This document shows, one piece after another, positions 16,109 through 25,900 of a stretch of DNA of 64,000 nt; positions within the stretch are counted from its first letter, which is position 1, and each line of letters opens with the position of its first letter. The notes beneath the pieces were generated by a model. It did not search any database, was not told where the DNA came from, and was given only the letters and a program-made list of their open reading frames with translations. The stretch lies in the NCBI GenBank assembly GCA_965243545.1, contig OZ251573.1:4526001-4590000 (forward strand), written 5' to 3'. Source of the DNA: CATQHW01 sp965243545. Lineage in GTDB: Bacteria > Spirochaetota > Spirochaetia > SZUA-6 > Bin103. The translations under genes and the position numbers were made by a program.

Positions 16109-16921
16109 GTGACCGAACCTGAAGAACGCCGCGTCGGCCCGCAGCACATGCCGGACGGCCTGACGCTGCCGATCCGCGGACCCGACTTCCCCCGCGCCGA
16201 ACCGGAGCTGATCGAGCGGCTCAGCGGCGTCAGCGCCGCGACCGCGGCGGCCGGCCTGCACGGCATGGGCGTGCGGCAGAGCTTCGTGCAGGGGCCGGTG
16301 CAGCGCCTGCCCGGCGCCCGGACCATCGGCACCGCCGTCACCCTGCAGTTCATGCCGCAGCGTGAGGACATAGCCTCCGGCATCGGCCAGGAGCACGCGG
16401 AGAAGGTGAGCGCGCTGTGGAGCGTGCTCGACGAGATTCGCCCCGGCGACGTGCTGGTGGTGCAGGCGTACGGGGACCGGTACACCGGCTGCCTGGGCGA
16501 GATGCTGATCACCTACCTCAAGGGCCGCGGCGGCGTCGGCTTGGTGGTCGACGGCTGCATCCGCGACTGGCCCAAGGTGCGCGCCATCGGGCTGCCGCTC
16601 TGGACGGTGGGCGTCACCCCGCATTACGCCTCGCAGGCGTCGCTGTTCCCCTGGGCGTATAACGTGCCGGTGGCGCTGAGCCGAGTGCTGGCCATGCCCG
16701 GCGACATCGTCATAGCGGACGACGACGGCGCCGTGATCGTCCCGCGCAAGATGGCGAGCGACCTTGCCGTAGGCACCACCGCCCACGAAGAGTGGGAGGA
16801 GTTCAGCCGCCTCAAGCTGGCCGCCGGCGGTTCGATCGCCAAGTACTATCCGCTGAACGCGGAAGGGCAGCGCGAATACGAGCAATGGAGAGCCGAGCAG
16901 CAACGCGACCGGAACGGGTGA
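16109..16921 (+). CDS. RraA-like aldolase/demethylmenaquinone methyltransferase-fold protein
   Basis: 270 aa from a GTG with AAGGAG (16098-16103). Family features: ERLSGVSAATAAAGLHGMG near residues 33-51, GCLGEMLITYLKGRG (the GxxxG/A site that binds substrate) and the DGCIRDWPKV block carrying the conserved Arg-Asp of class II pyruvate aldolases. Related proteins cleave 4-hydroxy-4-methyl-2-oxoglutarate or decarboxylate oxaloacetate; true RraA is smaller (about 160 aa), so I favour an enzyme over an RNase E regulator. The operon context fits retro-aldol cleavage of a sugar-acid-derived 2-oxoacid. Confidence 0.75.
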   Translation: MTEPEERRVGPQHMPDGLTLPIRGPDFPRAEPELIERLSGVSAATAAAGLHGMGVRQSFVQGPVQRLPGARTIGTAVTLQFMPQREDIASGIGQEHAEKVSALWSVLDEIRPGDVLVVQAYGDRYTGCLGEMLITYLKGRGGVGLVVDGCIRDWPKVRAIGLPLWTVGVTPHYASQASLFPWAYNVPVALSRVLAMPGDIVIADDDGAVIVPRKMASDLAVGTTAHEEWEEFSRLKLAAGGSIAKYYPLNAEGQREYEQWRAEQQRDRNG

Positions 16922-17737
16922 ATGGTGTTTGACCCCCGTCGCTTGGCCAACCCGATCGAGGAGCGGCCGGTGTTCGGCAGTACTCTGGAGGAGCTCCACG
17001 ATCTGCGGCTGGCCAGATACTTTCGCAACCGGTTTCCGGACTGGTCGTCGCCGAGCGACTGGGCGCATACGCTGGTGGCCCACAAACTGGCGGCGGAAAC
17101 CGATGCCGGCGTCGTTCCCACCCACCTGGGAATCCTGCTGTTCGCCGAGCAGCCGGAGCGTCACGTTCCCGGCGCATACGTCGACGTGGCCGCGTACCAC
17201 GACGCCGCGGCGGACGGGAACACGGTCGACAGCAGGCGGTTCACCGGGCCGCTGCCGGAGCAGATCGCGCAGGTCATGACCTACTTCGGCGCATCGCCGT
17301 TGATCCCCACCAGTTCCAGGAAGGACGGGGAAGGCCGGCGCGATTATCCGAGCTACGCTCATACGGCGCTGCAGGAAGCGGTGGTCAACGCGATCGTCCA
17401 CCGCGATTACGAGCAGCGCGGGTCACAGATCATCATCCGCCTGTTCCCGGACCGCATCGAGTGGCAAAACCCCGGCGCCCTGTACAACACGCTGACCGTC
17501 GAGAACCTGTACGCGGGGTGCCAGCCGGCCCGCCGCAACCAGTTCCTGGCCGGCTTCATGCGCGACTACAAGAGCCCGCTCACCGGCGTCAGCTACATGG
17601 AGGCGCGGGGCGAGGGCTTCCTGAAACTGGTCCGCGACAGCGAGCGGCTATCCGGCCGCCGCCCCCGCCTGGAGCAGATCGGCGACGCCACCAAACTCAC
17701 AATTTTCGCTGCGCCCCAACCCCGGCAAGACAGATGA
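16922..17737 (+). CDS. ATP-binding protein, N-terminally shortened Schlafen/RecG-like regulator
   Basis: 271 aa, starting on the base after the RraA stop. The C-terminal HATPase domain is clear: LQEAVVNAIVHRDYEQRG (N-box with Glu and Asn), IEWQNPGALY and ARGEGFLKLV. The preceding THLGILLFA segment belongs to the linker region of AlbA_2-type proteins. The DNA-binding AlbA domain that normally opens the family is absent, compared with the 510-aa relative at 26068-27600. Because it overlaps the next gene (ATGA), it is an integral operon member, perhaps a regulator; it may equally be a truncated relic kept by coupling. Confidence 0.65.
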   Translation: MVFDPRRLANPIEERPVFGSTLEELHDLRLARYFRNRFPDWSSPSDWAHTLVAHKLAAETDAGVVPTHLGILLFAEQPERHVPGAYVDVAAYHDAAADGNTVDSRRFTGPLPEQIAQVMTYFGASPLIPTSSRKDGEGRRDYPSYAHTALQEAVVNAIVHRDYEQRGSQIIIRLFPDRIEWQNPGALYNTLTVENLYAGCQPARRNQFLAGFMRDYKSPLTGVSYMEARGEGFLKLVRDSERLSGRRPRLEQIGDATKLTIFAAPQPRQDR

Positions 17738-19821
17738 CCGCGCCGGGCGTGCCGGCTCCGTTGCCGGCCAAGGGTGACTTGCGAACCGAGCTCACCCGGC
17801 ATCTAGTGTCGCGCGCCGTCGACCGGCTGGAACGCCGCGAACAGGAGCGCGAATGGCTGCTGGCCGACGGATTCTGGCGGGAGATGGGGGACGAGGTGCG
17901 CGATCACGTCCGCGCGGCGTTCGGCCCCATGCCGTTCGGGGACGCCGGCGCGCCGGTGGATGCGCGGCCGGTCAGCCGGCATGAGACCCGTCACTGCGGC
18001 ATCGAGAACGTGCTGTTCGATTCGTTTCCCGGCTGGCAGGTCAACGCGTCGGTCTTCGTCCCGCACGGCGCGGGGCCGTTCCCCGCGGTGGTGCTGCCGG
18101 TCGGGCATTCCGGCAAGCAGCACGCTCCGTATCAGATTCCCGCGCAGGCGTTCGCCAGCCTCGGTTATCTGGCGGTGCTGTTCGATCCGCCCGGACAGGA
18201 CTCCGAGAAGCAGCCCGGCAACGATCACTTTGCCGACGGTGCGCGCACCTATCTCACCGGGTACTCCTCGAATCGCTACTTCGTCCTGGACGCGCTGCGG
18301 TGCATCGACTATCTGGCCACCCGCTCCGACGTCGATCTGAGCCGCGGCGTGGCCATGAGCGGCGTGAGCGGAGGCGGCCACACCACGCTGTTCGCCACGT
18401 TGCTGGACCGGCGCATCGTCTGCCAGGGACCGAGTTGCTGCTTGAGCCGGATGGCCGATCATCCGGTCGGCGACCTGTACGCGCCGTGCCCGGAAGGGTT
18501 GTGGTGGAACCGCATCGGGGCGGGTGTGGACGAGGTGGACCTGCTGCTGGCCGGCATGCCGACGCCGACTCTGCTCATGGCCGGCCGGCGTGATGAGGTG
18601 TTCCGTATCGAGTGGAGCCGCAGATTGGCGGCGCTGTGCGCCAGCGCATTCGCGGCAGCGAGGCGCGACAAACGCTTTGCCTTCTTCGAGGATGACTCCG
18701 GCCACGACTACACCCTGCGGCAAGTGCGGCGCTTCGCCGCCTGGATGAACCGCTGGTTGCTTGGCCAACGTGACCGGACGGTACCGGAACTCAATCCGGC
18801 GGACTTCCCCATGATCCCGCGAGAGCGCCTGCGCTGCCACCCATCGCCGGTCGAAAACATGTACACGCTCAACGCCGATCTGGCCCGGCGGCAGGCCGCG
18901 CGGCTTCCCGAGCGCTTGGACGCTCCGGCGCTGGCTGCGGCGGTGCGTGAGGTCACGGCCGCGCCGGGCGGCGCCGCGCGCTGGTCGACGGGAGAGCCGT
19001 TCCAACTCTGGTCGCAGGACTACCGCGAGGCGCTGGCGGTCACCACCGATGGTCTGTCAATGCCGGCCAGTGCGTTGCGGCCGCGCCCACCGGCGCAGGC
19101 CGGCGCCCTGGTCATCTACGTTGACGACCGCGGCCGCCAAGCGGCGCTGCAGCGCAACGGGTTGGCGGCGCGCCTGTCGGCGATGTTTGAGCGGACGCCG
19201 GGCGCCGTGCTGCCGGAGCTGGTGGTGGCGGACCTGCCGGGCTGGGGCGAATCGCGGCCGGCGTTGGCGCCGTACGCGGCCGCCGGCTGGGGCGGTATGG
19301 ATCGAATCCTCTCCTATCTGGCGTGCGCGATCGGCGACGGCCTGCTGGCGGTGCGGACCAGGGCGCTGGTGGAGCTGGTGCGCGCCGTGGCGTCGGAACG
19401 CGCCGGCGGGCGGCTGGCCCTGATCGGCCGCGGCCTTGGCGGCGTCGCGGTGCTGCTGGCGGCGGCCCTGTTGCGCGATCCGGCCGCCGCCGAACCGGAA
19501 GCTGGCCGGGTCAGCGTCGTGGCGGCGCTCGATTTCCCCGCCCGCTTTCTGGACTTGGCGACCGAGCCCGACTACCGCTGGCCGGCGGCTGCCTTCCTGC
19601 CCAACGCGCTCCGTCATCTCGACCTGCCGCTGGTGGCGCGATCGCTGGCGGTCGATCACCTGCTCCTGGGCAATCCTCTCGACGCCCGGGGCCAGCCGCT
19701 GTCGGCAGCCGCCGCGGCGGAGACGTTCGGCGATTTGGGCGCCGGAGTCCTGCTGCCGGAGTGCGCCGAGGCGGACATGGAGGCCGGCCTTTCGGCCGCG
19801 CTCCGCGAGCACGCAACGTGA
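17734..19821 (+). CDS. Alpha/beta hydrolase (acetyl-xylan-esterase-like) with a second degenerate hydrolase domain
   Basis: 695 aa; ATG overlaps the previous stop. Domain 1 (about 60-360): FPAVVLPVGHSGK, FDPPGQDSEK, nucleophile Ser in MSGVSGGGHTT, Asp in AGRRDEVF and the catalytic His in DDSGHDYTL, an intact triad of the kind seen in large bacterial carbohydrate esterases. Domain 2 (about 420-690): the elbow reads ALIGRGLGGVAVL, where Arg replaces the nucleophilic Ser, so this half is probably inactive and structural. There is no signal peptide, suggesting cytosolic de-esterification of an imported sugar derivative. The stop overlaps the next start (GTGA). Confidence 0.75.
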   Translation: MTAPGVPAPLPAKGDLRTELTRHLVSRAVDRLERREQEREWLLADGFWREMGDEVRDHVRAAFGPMPFGDAGAPVDARPVSRHETRHCGIENVLFDSFPGWQVNASVFVPHGAGPFPAVVLPVGHSGKQHAPYQIPAQAFASLGYLAVLFDPPGQDSEKQPGNDHFADGARTYLTGYSSNRYFVLDALRCIDYLATRSDVDLSRGVAMSGVSGGGHTTLFATLLDRRIVCQGPSCCLSRMADHPVGDLYAPCPEGLWWNRIGAGVDEVDLLLAGMPTPTLLMAGRRDEVFRIEWSRRLAALCASAFAAARRDKRFAFFEDDSGHDYTLRQVRRFAAWMNRWLLGQRDRTVPELNPADFPMIPRERLRCHPSPVENMYTLNADLARRQAARLPERLDAPALAAAVREVTAAPGGAARWSTGEPFQLWSQDYREALAVTTDGLSMPASALRPRPPAQAGALVIYVDDRGRQAALQRNGLAARLSAMFERTPGAVLPELVVADLPGWGESRPALAPYAAAGWGGMDRILSYLACAIGDGLLAVRTRALVELVRAVASERAGGRLALIGRGLGGVAVLLAAALLRDPAAAEPEAGRVSVVAALDFPARFLDLATEPDYRWPAAAFLPNALRHLDLPLVARSLAVDHLLLGNPLDARGQPLSAAAAAETFGDLGAGVLLPECAEADMEAGLSAALREHAT

Positions 19822-20948
19822 AGATCACCGACGTCGACGCGCTGCACGTTCGCGTCGAGGATCCCAACATCGGGCTGTTCGACGGCTCTTACGACGACTG
19901 CGTGATCGTCGTGCGCACGGACGAGGGGCTCACCGGCATCGGCGAGGTCGAGTCGCTGCCGGCGGCGATCTGCGGCATCGTGCGCTCGCGCGCCGCGCAC
20001 AGTCATGCGCGCGGGCTGCGCGAGCTGCTGGTCGGCCGCGATCCCACCGAACCGGAGCGGCTCTGGCAGATCATGTACGACGCGACCGACTACGTCGGCC
20101 GCCGCGGCCTGATGATGCACGCGATCGGCGGGGTCGACTTGGCGCTGTGGGACATCGCCGGGCAGGCGGCCGGGGCGCCGATCTCGGAGCTGCTCGGCGG
20201 ACGCCGCCGGGAGCGCGTCGAGGCGTACGGGACGATCTACCCGATGGCCCGCGAGGCAGATGAGGTGCGCGGGCAGGTCGCCGCGGCGCGCGGCCTGGGT
20301 CTGCGCAACTTCAAGTTCTCGGCCGATCCGTGGTGGATGGACGATCCGGCCGCCACGGCGCGGCTGTTGCAGGCGGCCCGCGCCGAGGCCGGCGCGACGG
20401 CCAAGCTGATCGTCGACGCGCAGACGGCCTACCGCACTGCGGAGGAAGGGTTGCGCCTGCTTCCGGTCCTGCAGCAGGTCGGCATCTGGTTTCTGGAGGC
20501 GCCGCTGCCGCTGGACGACGTGGCCGGCCACGCGCGGATGGCCGGCCGCGGAGTGCCGCTCGGCGTGGGCGACCTGGGCCTGACCCACGTGGACGAGTTC
20601 ATCGAGGCGATGGACCGCGGCAAGGCCGACATCTGCCAGCCCGACATCACCCAGGTGGGCGGCTTCACCCATCTGCGCCGCATCGCCGCCGCCGCGGCGC
20701 AACGCGGCAAGCGGGTGATCCCGCACGGATACAAGACCAACATCGAGATCGCCGCCAATCTCCACTTTCTGGCCAACCACCGCGACGCCGAGGTGCTGGA
20801 GTACTCGACCAGCGCCTCGCCCCTCCGCTGGCGCACCACCCGCGAGCGCATCGACGTCGACGCCGACGGCATGGTGGCCGTGCCGGCCGAACCGGGACTG
20901 GGCGTCACCCTCGACTGGGACTTCATCGCCGCCCACCGATACCAGTGA
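19818..20948 (+). CDS. Enolase-superfamily sugar-acid dehydratase/racemase (MR/MLE family)
   Basis: 376 aa from a GTG overlapping the hydrolase stop. N-terminal capping domain, then the barrel: GGVDLALWDIAGQ, lysine in LRNFKFSADPW, first metal ligand in LIVDAQTAY, second in FLEAPLPLDD, the D-H dyad QPDITQVGG and VIPHGYKT. The third metal-ligand position reads GVGDLGL where a Glu is usual, and only one Lys of the KxK motif is kept, so the exact reaction is hard to call; dehydration of an aldonic or uronic acid is most likely. Last gene of the catabolic operon, converging on the DUF262 gene. Confidence 0.8.
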   Translation: MKITDVDALHVRVEDPNIGLFDGSYDDCVIVVRTDEGLTGIGEVESLPAAICGIVRSRAAHSHARGLRELLVGRDPTEPERLWQIMYDATDYVGRRGLMMHAIGGVDLALWDIAGQAAGAPISELLGGRRRERVEAYGTIYPMAREADEVRGQVAAARGLGLRNFKFSADPWWMDDPAATARLLQAARAEAGATAKLIVDAQTAYRTAEEGLRLLPVLQQVGIWFLEAPLPLDDVAGHARMAGRGVPLGVGDLGLTHVDEFIEAMDRGKADICQPDITQVGGFTHLRRIAAAAAQRGKRVIPHGYKTNIEIAANLHFLANHRDAEVLEYSTSASPLRWRTTRERIDVDADGMVAVPAEPGLGVTLDWDFIAAHRYQ

Positions 20949-20975
20949 CCGGGAATCGCCTGGCCCGTCTCAGCG

Positions 20976-22106
20976 TCAGATAGCGCCAAGGACCTCCTGA
21001 AACATCCTCCCGGCAAGATGAAAACGCTTGCGGACCCTCTCGGCGTCGTTGGTGCCGCAGGTGATCGCCGTTACGAACTCTTCGTCTTGCAGCAACCGGC
21101 AGAAGGACGCGCGAAGATCGACGGCGGACCGCTTGACGCGATCCCGGCCATAGGCAGCCAGGCCGGTAGACATGACGTCCCAAATCGAAGCGTTGAGCAC
21201 CAGTCTGGCGCTCCCTGCGCTCTTGTATGCAGGCAGGAAGCTCCTGCTGAAAGCGTGCCTTCCGAACAAGAGATGGTTGTGTTCCATGCTTCGCCGGAAC
21301 TCATCGGCCAAGCGGGTCAGGCCGTCCTGCGCCATACCGTTCATCCTGCGTAGCGACCTGGCGAGAAAGTCGTCCATGTCTCCACGATAGTCATCGAGAT
21401 CGAGAAGCCGGAATGCGCAGAACCGATTGACGAACTCCCTGTCTCTCATGCTCCTGGTGTCCAGACTGCTCCCGGTCGCTGCGAGGAACGAAGCGGTGCT
21501 CGATACCTCTTTCAGAAGCCGGGTGGCGGGTCCCGGGAACAGAGCGTTGCGCATCTGCTGTCTGCTGAGCGGCGCGCCGCTGTTTACGCGTTCGAAGATC
21601 TCCAGACGGACCTGTTCCTTCGTCTTGCAGTCGATGACGTAGAGGATCAGTTCGCAGTCTTCGATCCGGTTCATGAATCTGGGCGGCAAATCGGAGAACC
21701 GGAGGCGGTCAAGCTCGCGCCGATCGGGGAGACGGAGGCGCAGTTCGCCATGCATGAATCGGTGTAAGGTGGACAGGCGTTGCAGGCCGTCCACTACGAT
21801 CATCCGGCCTTCCTCGTCCTCTGCCAGGTAGAATACCGGCAGCGGGATGCGCATGACCACCGACTCTATCAGCTTGCTCTGCTTGTCCTCCGGCCAGATG
21901 AAGTCCCGCTGGAAGTCGGGGTTCATAACGTAACTGCCCCTTTCGATCCGCCGGATGACCTCCAAGACTGTCCGGTTTTCTTGCCGGATAAAGAGATCGT
22001 CCAGAGGATAGCCGCCCCACTCCTTGCTCTCGACGTCCAGACCGTCCAGTTCTTCGTCAATGGCGGGGTTTTCGACGCGAGTCGCAGACTGCTCGGAGTC
22101 GATCAT
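20976..22106 (-). CDS. DUF262 (GmrSD/ParB-like nuclease) domain protein
   Basis: 376 aa from the ATG at 22106, which has AGGAAG 9 bases upstream; an upstream in-frame start at 22229 adds a low-complexity leader. DUF262 signature: NPDFQRDFIWPEDKQSKLIESV (62-83), then IPLPVFYLAED and VVDGLQRLSTL (104-114) with the DGQQR-like nucleotide/nuclease motif. A helical C-terminal part follows without the DUF1524 HNH domain of full GmrSD. Such short forms occur in defence islands and may sense or cleave modified DNA. It lies 97 bp downstream of the type I RM operon in the same direction. Confidence 0.75.
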   Translation of the reverse strand: MIDSEQSATRVENPAIDEELDGLDVESKEWGGYPLDDLFIRQENRTVLEVIRRIERGSYVMNPDFQRDFIWPEDKQSKLIESVVMRIPLPVFYLAEDEEGRMIVVDGLQRLSTLHRFMHGELRLRLPDRRELDRLRFSDLPPRFMNRIEDCELILYVIDCKTKEQVRLEIFERVNSGAPLSRQQMRNALFPGPATRLLKEVSSTASFLAATGSSLDTRSMRDREFVNRFCAFRLLDLDDYRGDMDDFLARSLRRMNGMAQDGLTRLADEFRRSMEHNHLLFGRHAFSRSFLPAYKSAGSARLVLNASIWDVMSTGLAAYGRDRVKRSAVDLRASFCRLLQDEEFVTAITCGTNDAERVRKRFHLAGRMFQEVLGAI

Positions 22107-22203
22107 GCTGCTGCTTCCTGTCGGGTTGGCGGCGGTGTCATGGGCGTACTGTACTTCAGAGTGCGCACGTCCGGCCAGCGTATCGCGTCCGCGCGCCGCT
22201 GAT

Positions 22204-22938
22204 TCAGTAGCGCCAGTGCTCGTGGGCAAGGGGAAGGCTGTTGAGTTGGTCGCGGTAGACCTGCCAGAGTGGCAGGCGGTCGTCCATCAACGACCGAAAC
22301 CGATCGGTGTGGTGTCGCTCCAGGAGATGGATCAGCTCGTGCACCAGCACGTAGACCAGGCACGAAACCGGCTTCTTGGCCAGTTCCAGGTTGAGCCAGA
22401 TGCGTTTGTCTTCGACGCTGCAGGAGCCCCAGAGGGTCTTCATCCGCTTGATCCGCACGTCGGCGGCGGTCACGCCGACCCGCGGTTCCCATTTGGCGCG
22501 GAGCGCCGGTAGCTGTCGGCGTAGCTGGCTGCGGTACCAGCGGTGCAGCACTGCCTCGCGGGCATCGCGGTCGGTGTCCGGGGGGACGAGCAGTCTCATC
22601 GTCGAGTTGTTGATCAAGCGAACCGCGGGCCGGCCGCGGTGGTCGATCACGTCGAGCCGGTAACGGCGGCCGGCGAAGTAATGACTCTCGCCGTTCACGA
22701 ATTCGCGCCGGGATTGGCGCTGCTGCCGTTCGAACTCCTCGCGTCTCTGCCGGATCCACGCAAGCCGGGAGACGATTGCCAGCCGCACGGCGGCGTCGTC
22801 GAGCCGATGCGGCGCGGCGACCCGCACGCGGCCGCCCGGCGGGTAGACGCCGACGTGAAGGTTCCTGATTTCCTTGCGGACGATCTCCACGGGAATGCCG
22901 CGCACCTCGATGCTGCGGGTTGCCGGTTCAATACTCAT
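22204..22938 (-). CDS. YgjP-like zinc metallopeptidase (DUF45)
   Basis: 244 aa, start overlapping the end of hsdR by 11 bp. DUF45/YgjP features: WGSCS at 170-174, the zinc site HELIHLLERHH (200-210) with HExxH and a downstream His, and HTDRFRSLMDDRLP. These proteins sit almost always next to hsdR in type I RM loci; the role may be proteolytic control of the restriction subunit, but this is not established. No signal peptide. A longer in-frame start at 22980 would overlap hsdR more deeply. Confidence 0.85.
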   Translation of the reverse strand: MSIEPATRSIEVRGIPVEIVRKEIRNLHVGVYPPGGRVRVAAPHRLDDAAVRLAIVSRLAWIRQRREEFERQQRQSRREFVNGESHYFAGRRYRLDVIDHRGRPAVRLINNSTMRLLVPPDTDRDAREAVLHRWYRSQLRRQLPALRAKWEPRVGVTAADVRIKRMKTLWGSCSVEDKRIWLNLELAKKPVSCLVYVLVHELIHLLERHHTDRFRSLMDDRLPLWQVYRDQLNSLPLAHEHWRY

Positions 22939-25900
22939 GCTGCGCCTTCGCGACATCGAATATCGTGGTGATCGAGCCATCGTCGTCGCCGAGCACGGCT
23001 TGAATGGCGTTGCGCACCTCGCGTTCCTTGAACCTGTTCCCGCGCCAGTCGGCCTTCTTCACGCCGCGGATGGCTTGGTCCACCTGCACCGCCAGCTCCT
23101 CGCGGGGGTCGCCCTCCGGGGTCCCGCGGCCATACGCCGGTCCTCGCTCGCGGAGCGGGTCAGGGTCCTTCAGATTGTCGTACAGCGCCCGTAACGGGCC
23201 GCTGTCGATGCGCGCCGGATAGGCGGCGCGGGATGCCGGATTGCTGGCCTTCCTGGTGATGTCGACGATCCGGTCGAGATACTCACGGTAGCTCAGCGCC
23301 TCCTGCTTGCGCTGCCGGATCAGAGCGTCCAGCAGGTCCGACATTCTTTCGTAGTATTTCGGGTTCACGGCGCGTTCGTCGATGATGAGACGGCGGACGT
23401 TGTTCTCGATCGTCTCGGACGTCGTTTCGCGGTTCTTGCGGATTCCCTCCGGCAAGTCCGCGACCGCCTCCGCGCCGCGCTCCACGATCATCCGCACCAG
23501 GGTCAGATCATCGAACGTCGACACCTGCACGCTCTCGTCGGCGCGGATGTAGGTGTCGAGCAGATGCCGCATCGCCGGCTCGTACATCTTCATGTCGACG
23601 TAGTCGCCGCTGGCCAGCTTCACTTCCTGGCGCACCGTCTCGTAATGCCGTACTTCGGCCTTGATCGCCTGAGCTTCGGCGGCGGAGTAACCGGCCTCGC
23701 TCATCTCGTTGGCCAAGTTGGCGTACGCGCGCAGCAGCGCGGCGGTCAGCTTGTAGAGCGACAGCCGCTCGCGTTCATTCTCCTTGAGATGCTCGGCGTC
23801 GCCGCTGTCGGCCGCGCAGAAGTAGCGCAGATAAGCGGCCGTGTCGCGCGGCGGATCGACCGGCTCGCACAGCGCCTTGATCGCCTCGCGCGCCTCCTCC
23901 AACCGTTCGCGGCCCTGTTCCAGGCGGTCCTTGAGCAGTCCCTGCACGTCCGCGGCGTCATACCCGTCAAACGCTTCCCCGGTGTAATCCGTGATCGACC
24001 GCTCCAGCGACCGGAAGAGGTCCTTGTAGTCGATGACGTAGCCGTATTCCTTGTCCTCTCCGTCAAGGCGGTTCACGCGGCAGATCGCCTGGAACAGGCC
24101 ATGATCCTGCATCGACTTGTCGATGTACAGGTAGGTCGCCGGCGGAGCGTCGAAGCCGGTCAGCAGCTTGTCGACGACGATCAGCAGCTTCATTTGCCCC
24201 GGCTGGTCGACGAAGCGTTGCTTCACCTCCTGCTCGAACCGTTCGACCTTGTGCACCGCAGAATCTTCCCGCTCGTCGAAGTGCTCGGCGAGCATGGTTC
24301 GATAGATGCCGTACTGAAGCAGCTTCTCGGTGAGCCCTTCGCCGGATTCCTCGCCCTTGACGTCCGCCGCGTTCGGCCGATAGGAGGTGATGATCGCGCA
24401 CTTCCCCGCCAGATCGGTCTGCCGAAACAACTCAAAGAAGCGGCAGGCCGAGTAGATGCTGTCGGAGACCAGCAGGGCGTTGCCGCGGCCGCTCTTGAGG
24501 CGGTCACGCATCTCCATGTCGAGCAGGATGTCGGCGACGATCTTCCGCAGGCGGTCCTGCGAGCTCAGGACGCTGCGCATCGTTCCCCAGCGCTGCTTGA
24601 GTTGCGCCTTGGCAACGTCGGTGAGGCCGCCGGTCTTGGCTTCGAACCATTGATCGACGCGGTCCTGCGACGTGAGATTCTGATCGACGTCGCGCGCTTC
24701 GTAGCGCAGGTCCAGCACCACGCCGTCCGCTACCGCCTCGTCGTACTTGTAGGTGTGGATGTACGGCCCAAACGTCTCGATGCTGCGCGGCTTGTCGGCC
24801 TTGAGCAGCGGCGTCCCCGTGAACCCGATCAGCGTGGCCTTCGGCAGGACCTCTTTCAGAGCGTCGTGGAGCTTGCCGGACTGGGTGCGGTGACACTCGT
24901 CCACGAAGACCACGAACTCGCCCTTGGCGCGGATGCCCTTGTGGTGGACGTGAGCGCGGAGGCCCTCGACGAAGGCGTCGACGTCCCCTTCCTCCGATGC
25001 GCCGAACTTCTGGATCAGGGAAGCAATCAGCCAGTTTGCGCTGTCGCCCAGAGCGCGTGCCAAGTCGGCGCCGCTGGTCGTCCGGTAAATTTCCTCGCTC
25101 ACGCCCTTGAATACGGCTTCGATCTGCTCGTCGAGCTCGGTGCGGTCGGTGACGATCAGCACGCGCGAATCGGTGATATGCTCCCGAATCCACTTGGCCA
25201 ACCAGACCATGGTCAGACTCTTGCCGCTGCCCTGCGTGTGCCAGATGATGCCGCCGGCACGGTCGCTGACGTTCTCCCGCGCCGCGCGCACCCCGAAGTA
25301 CTGGTTGTGCCGGCAGGTTTTCTTGACGCCGGCGTCGAACACCATGAAGTCGTGCACGATCTCGAGCAGCCGCTCTTTGCTGCAGAGCTGACCCAGTTCG
25401 CGCAGCAGCGCATTGTCGCCGGCCACCGGATGGGCGGCGGACTCCTTCCAGCGCAGCCAGTGTTTCTCGGGCGTTTCGACCACGCCGTACCGCAGCCCTT
25501 CCGTCTCGTTGCCGGCCAGCAGCAACTGAACGGTGGCGAAGAACGGGCGGATGAACTCCTTCTTCTGGCTGTCGAGATTCTGGCGGATGCCCTGAGCCGC
25601 CGATCGCGTGGAGCGTTTCAGTTCCAGCACCGCAACGGCGATGCCGTTGACGTAGAGGACGATGTCCGGGCGCTTGGGTTGCTGGCCGGTGATCGTCACC
25701 TCCTCGGCGACCCCGAAGTCGTTGGCGTCGGGGTTGTCCCAATCGATCAGCCATACGGTAACGGTGTTCTCGCCGATCTCCGGCCGCACCTTCACGCCGT
25801 AGCGGAGCAGACCGTACACTTCCCGGTTGGCATCGTAGAGCGTCTTGCCGCCGCCGAGCGCAGCCGCCTTGTTCAACGCGTCCAGCGCCTTGTCGATCAC

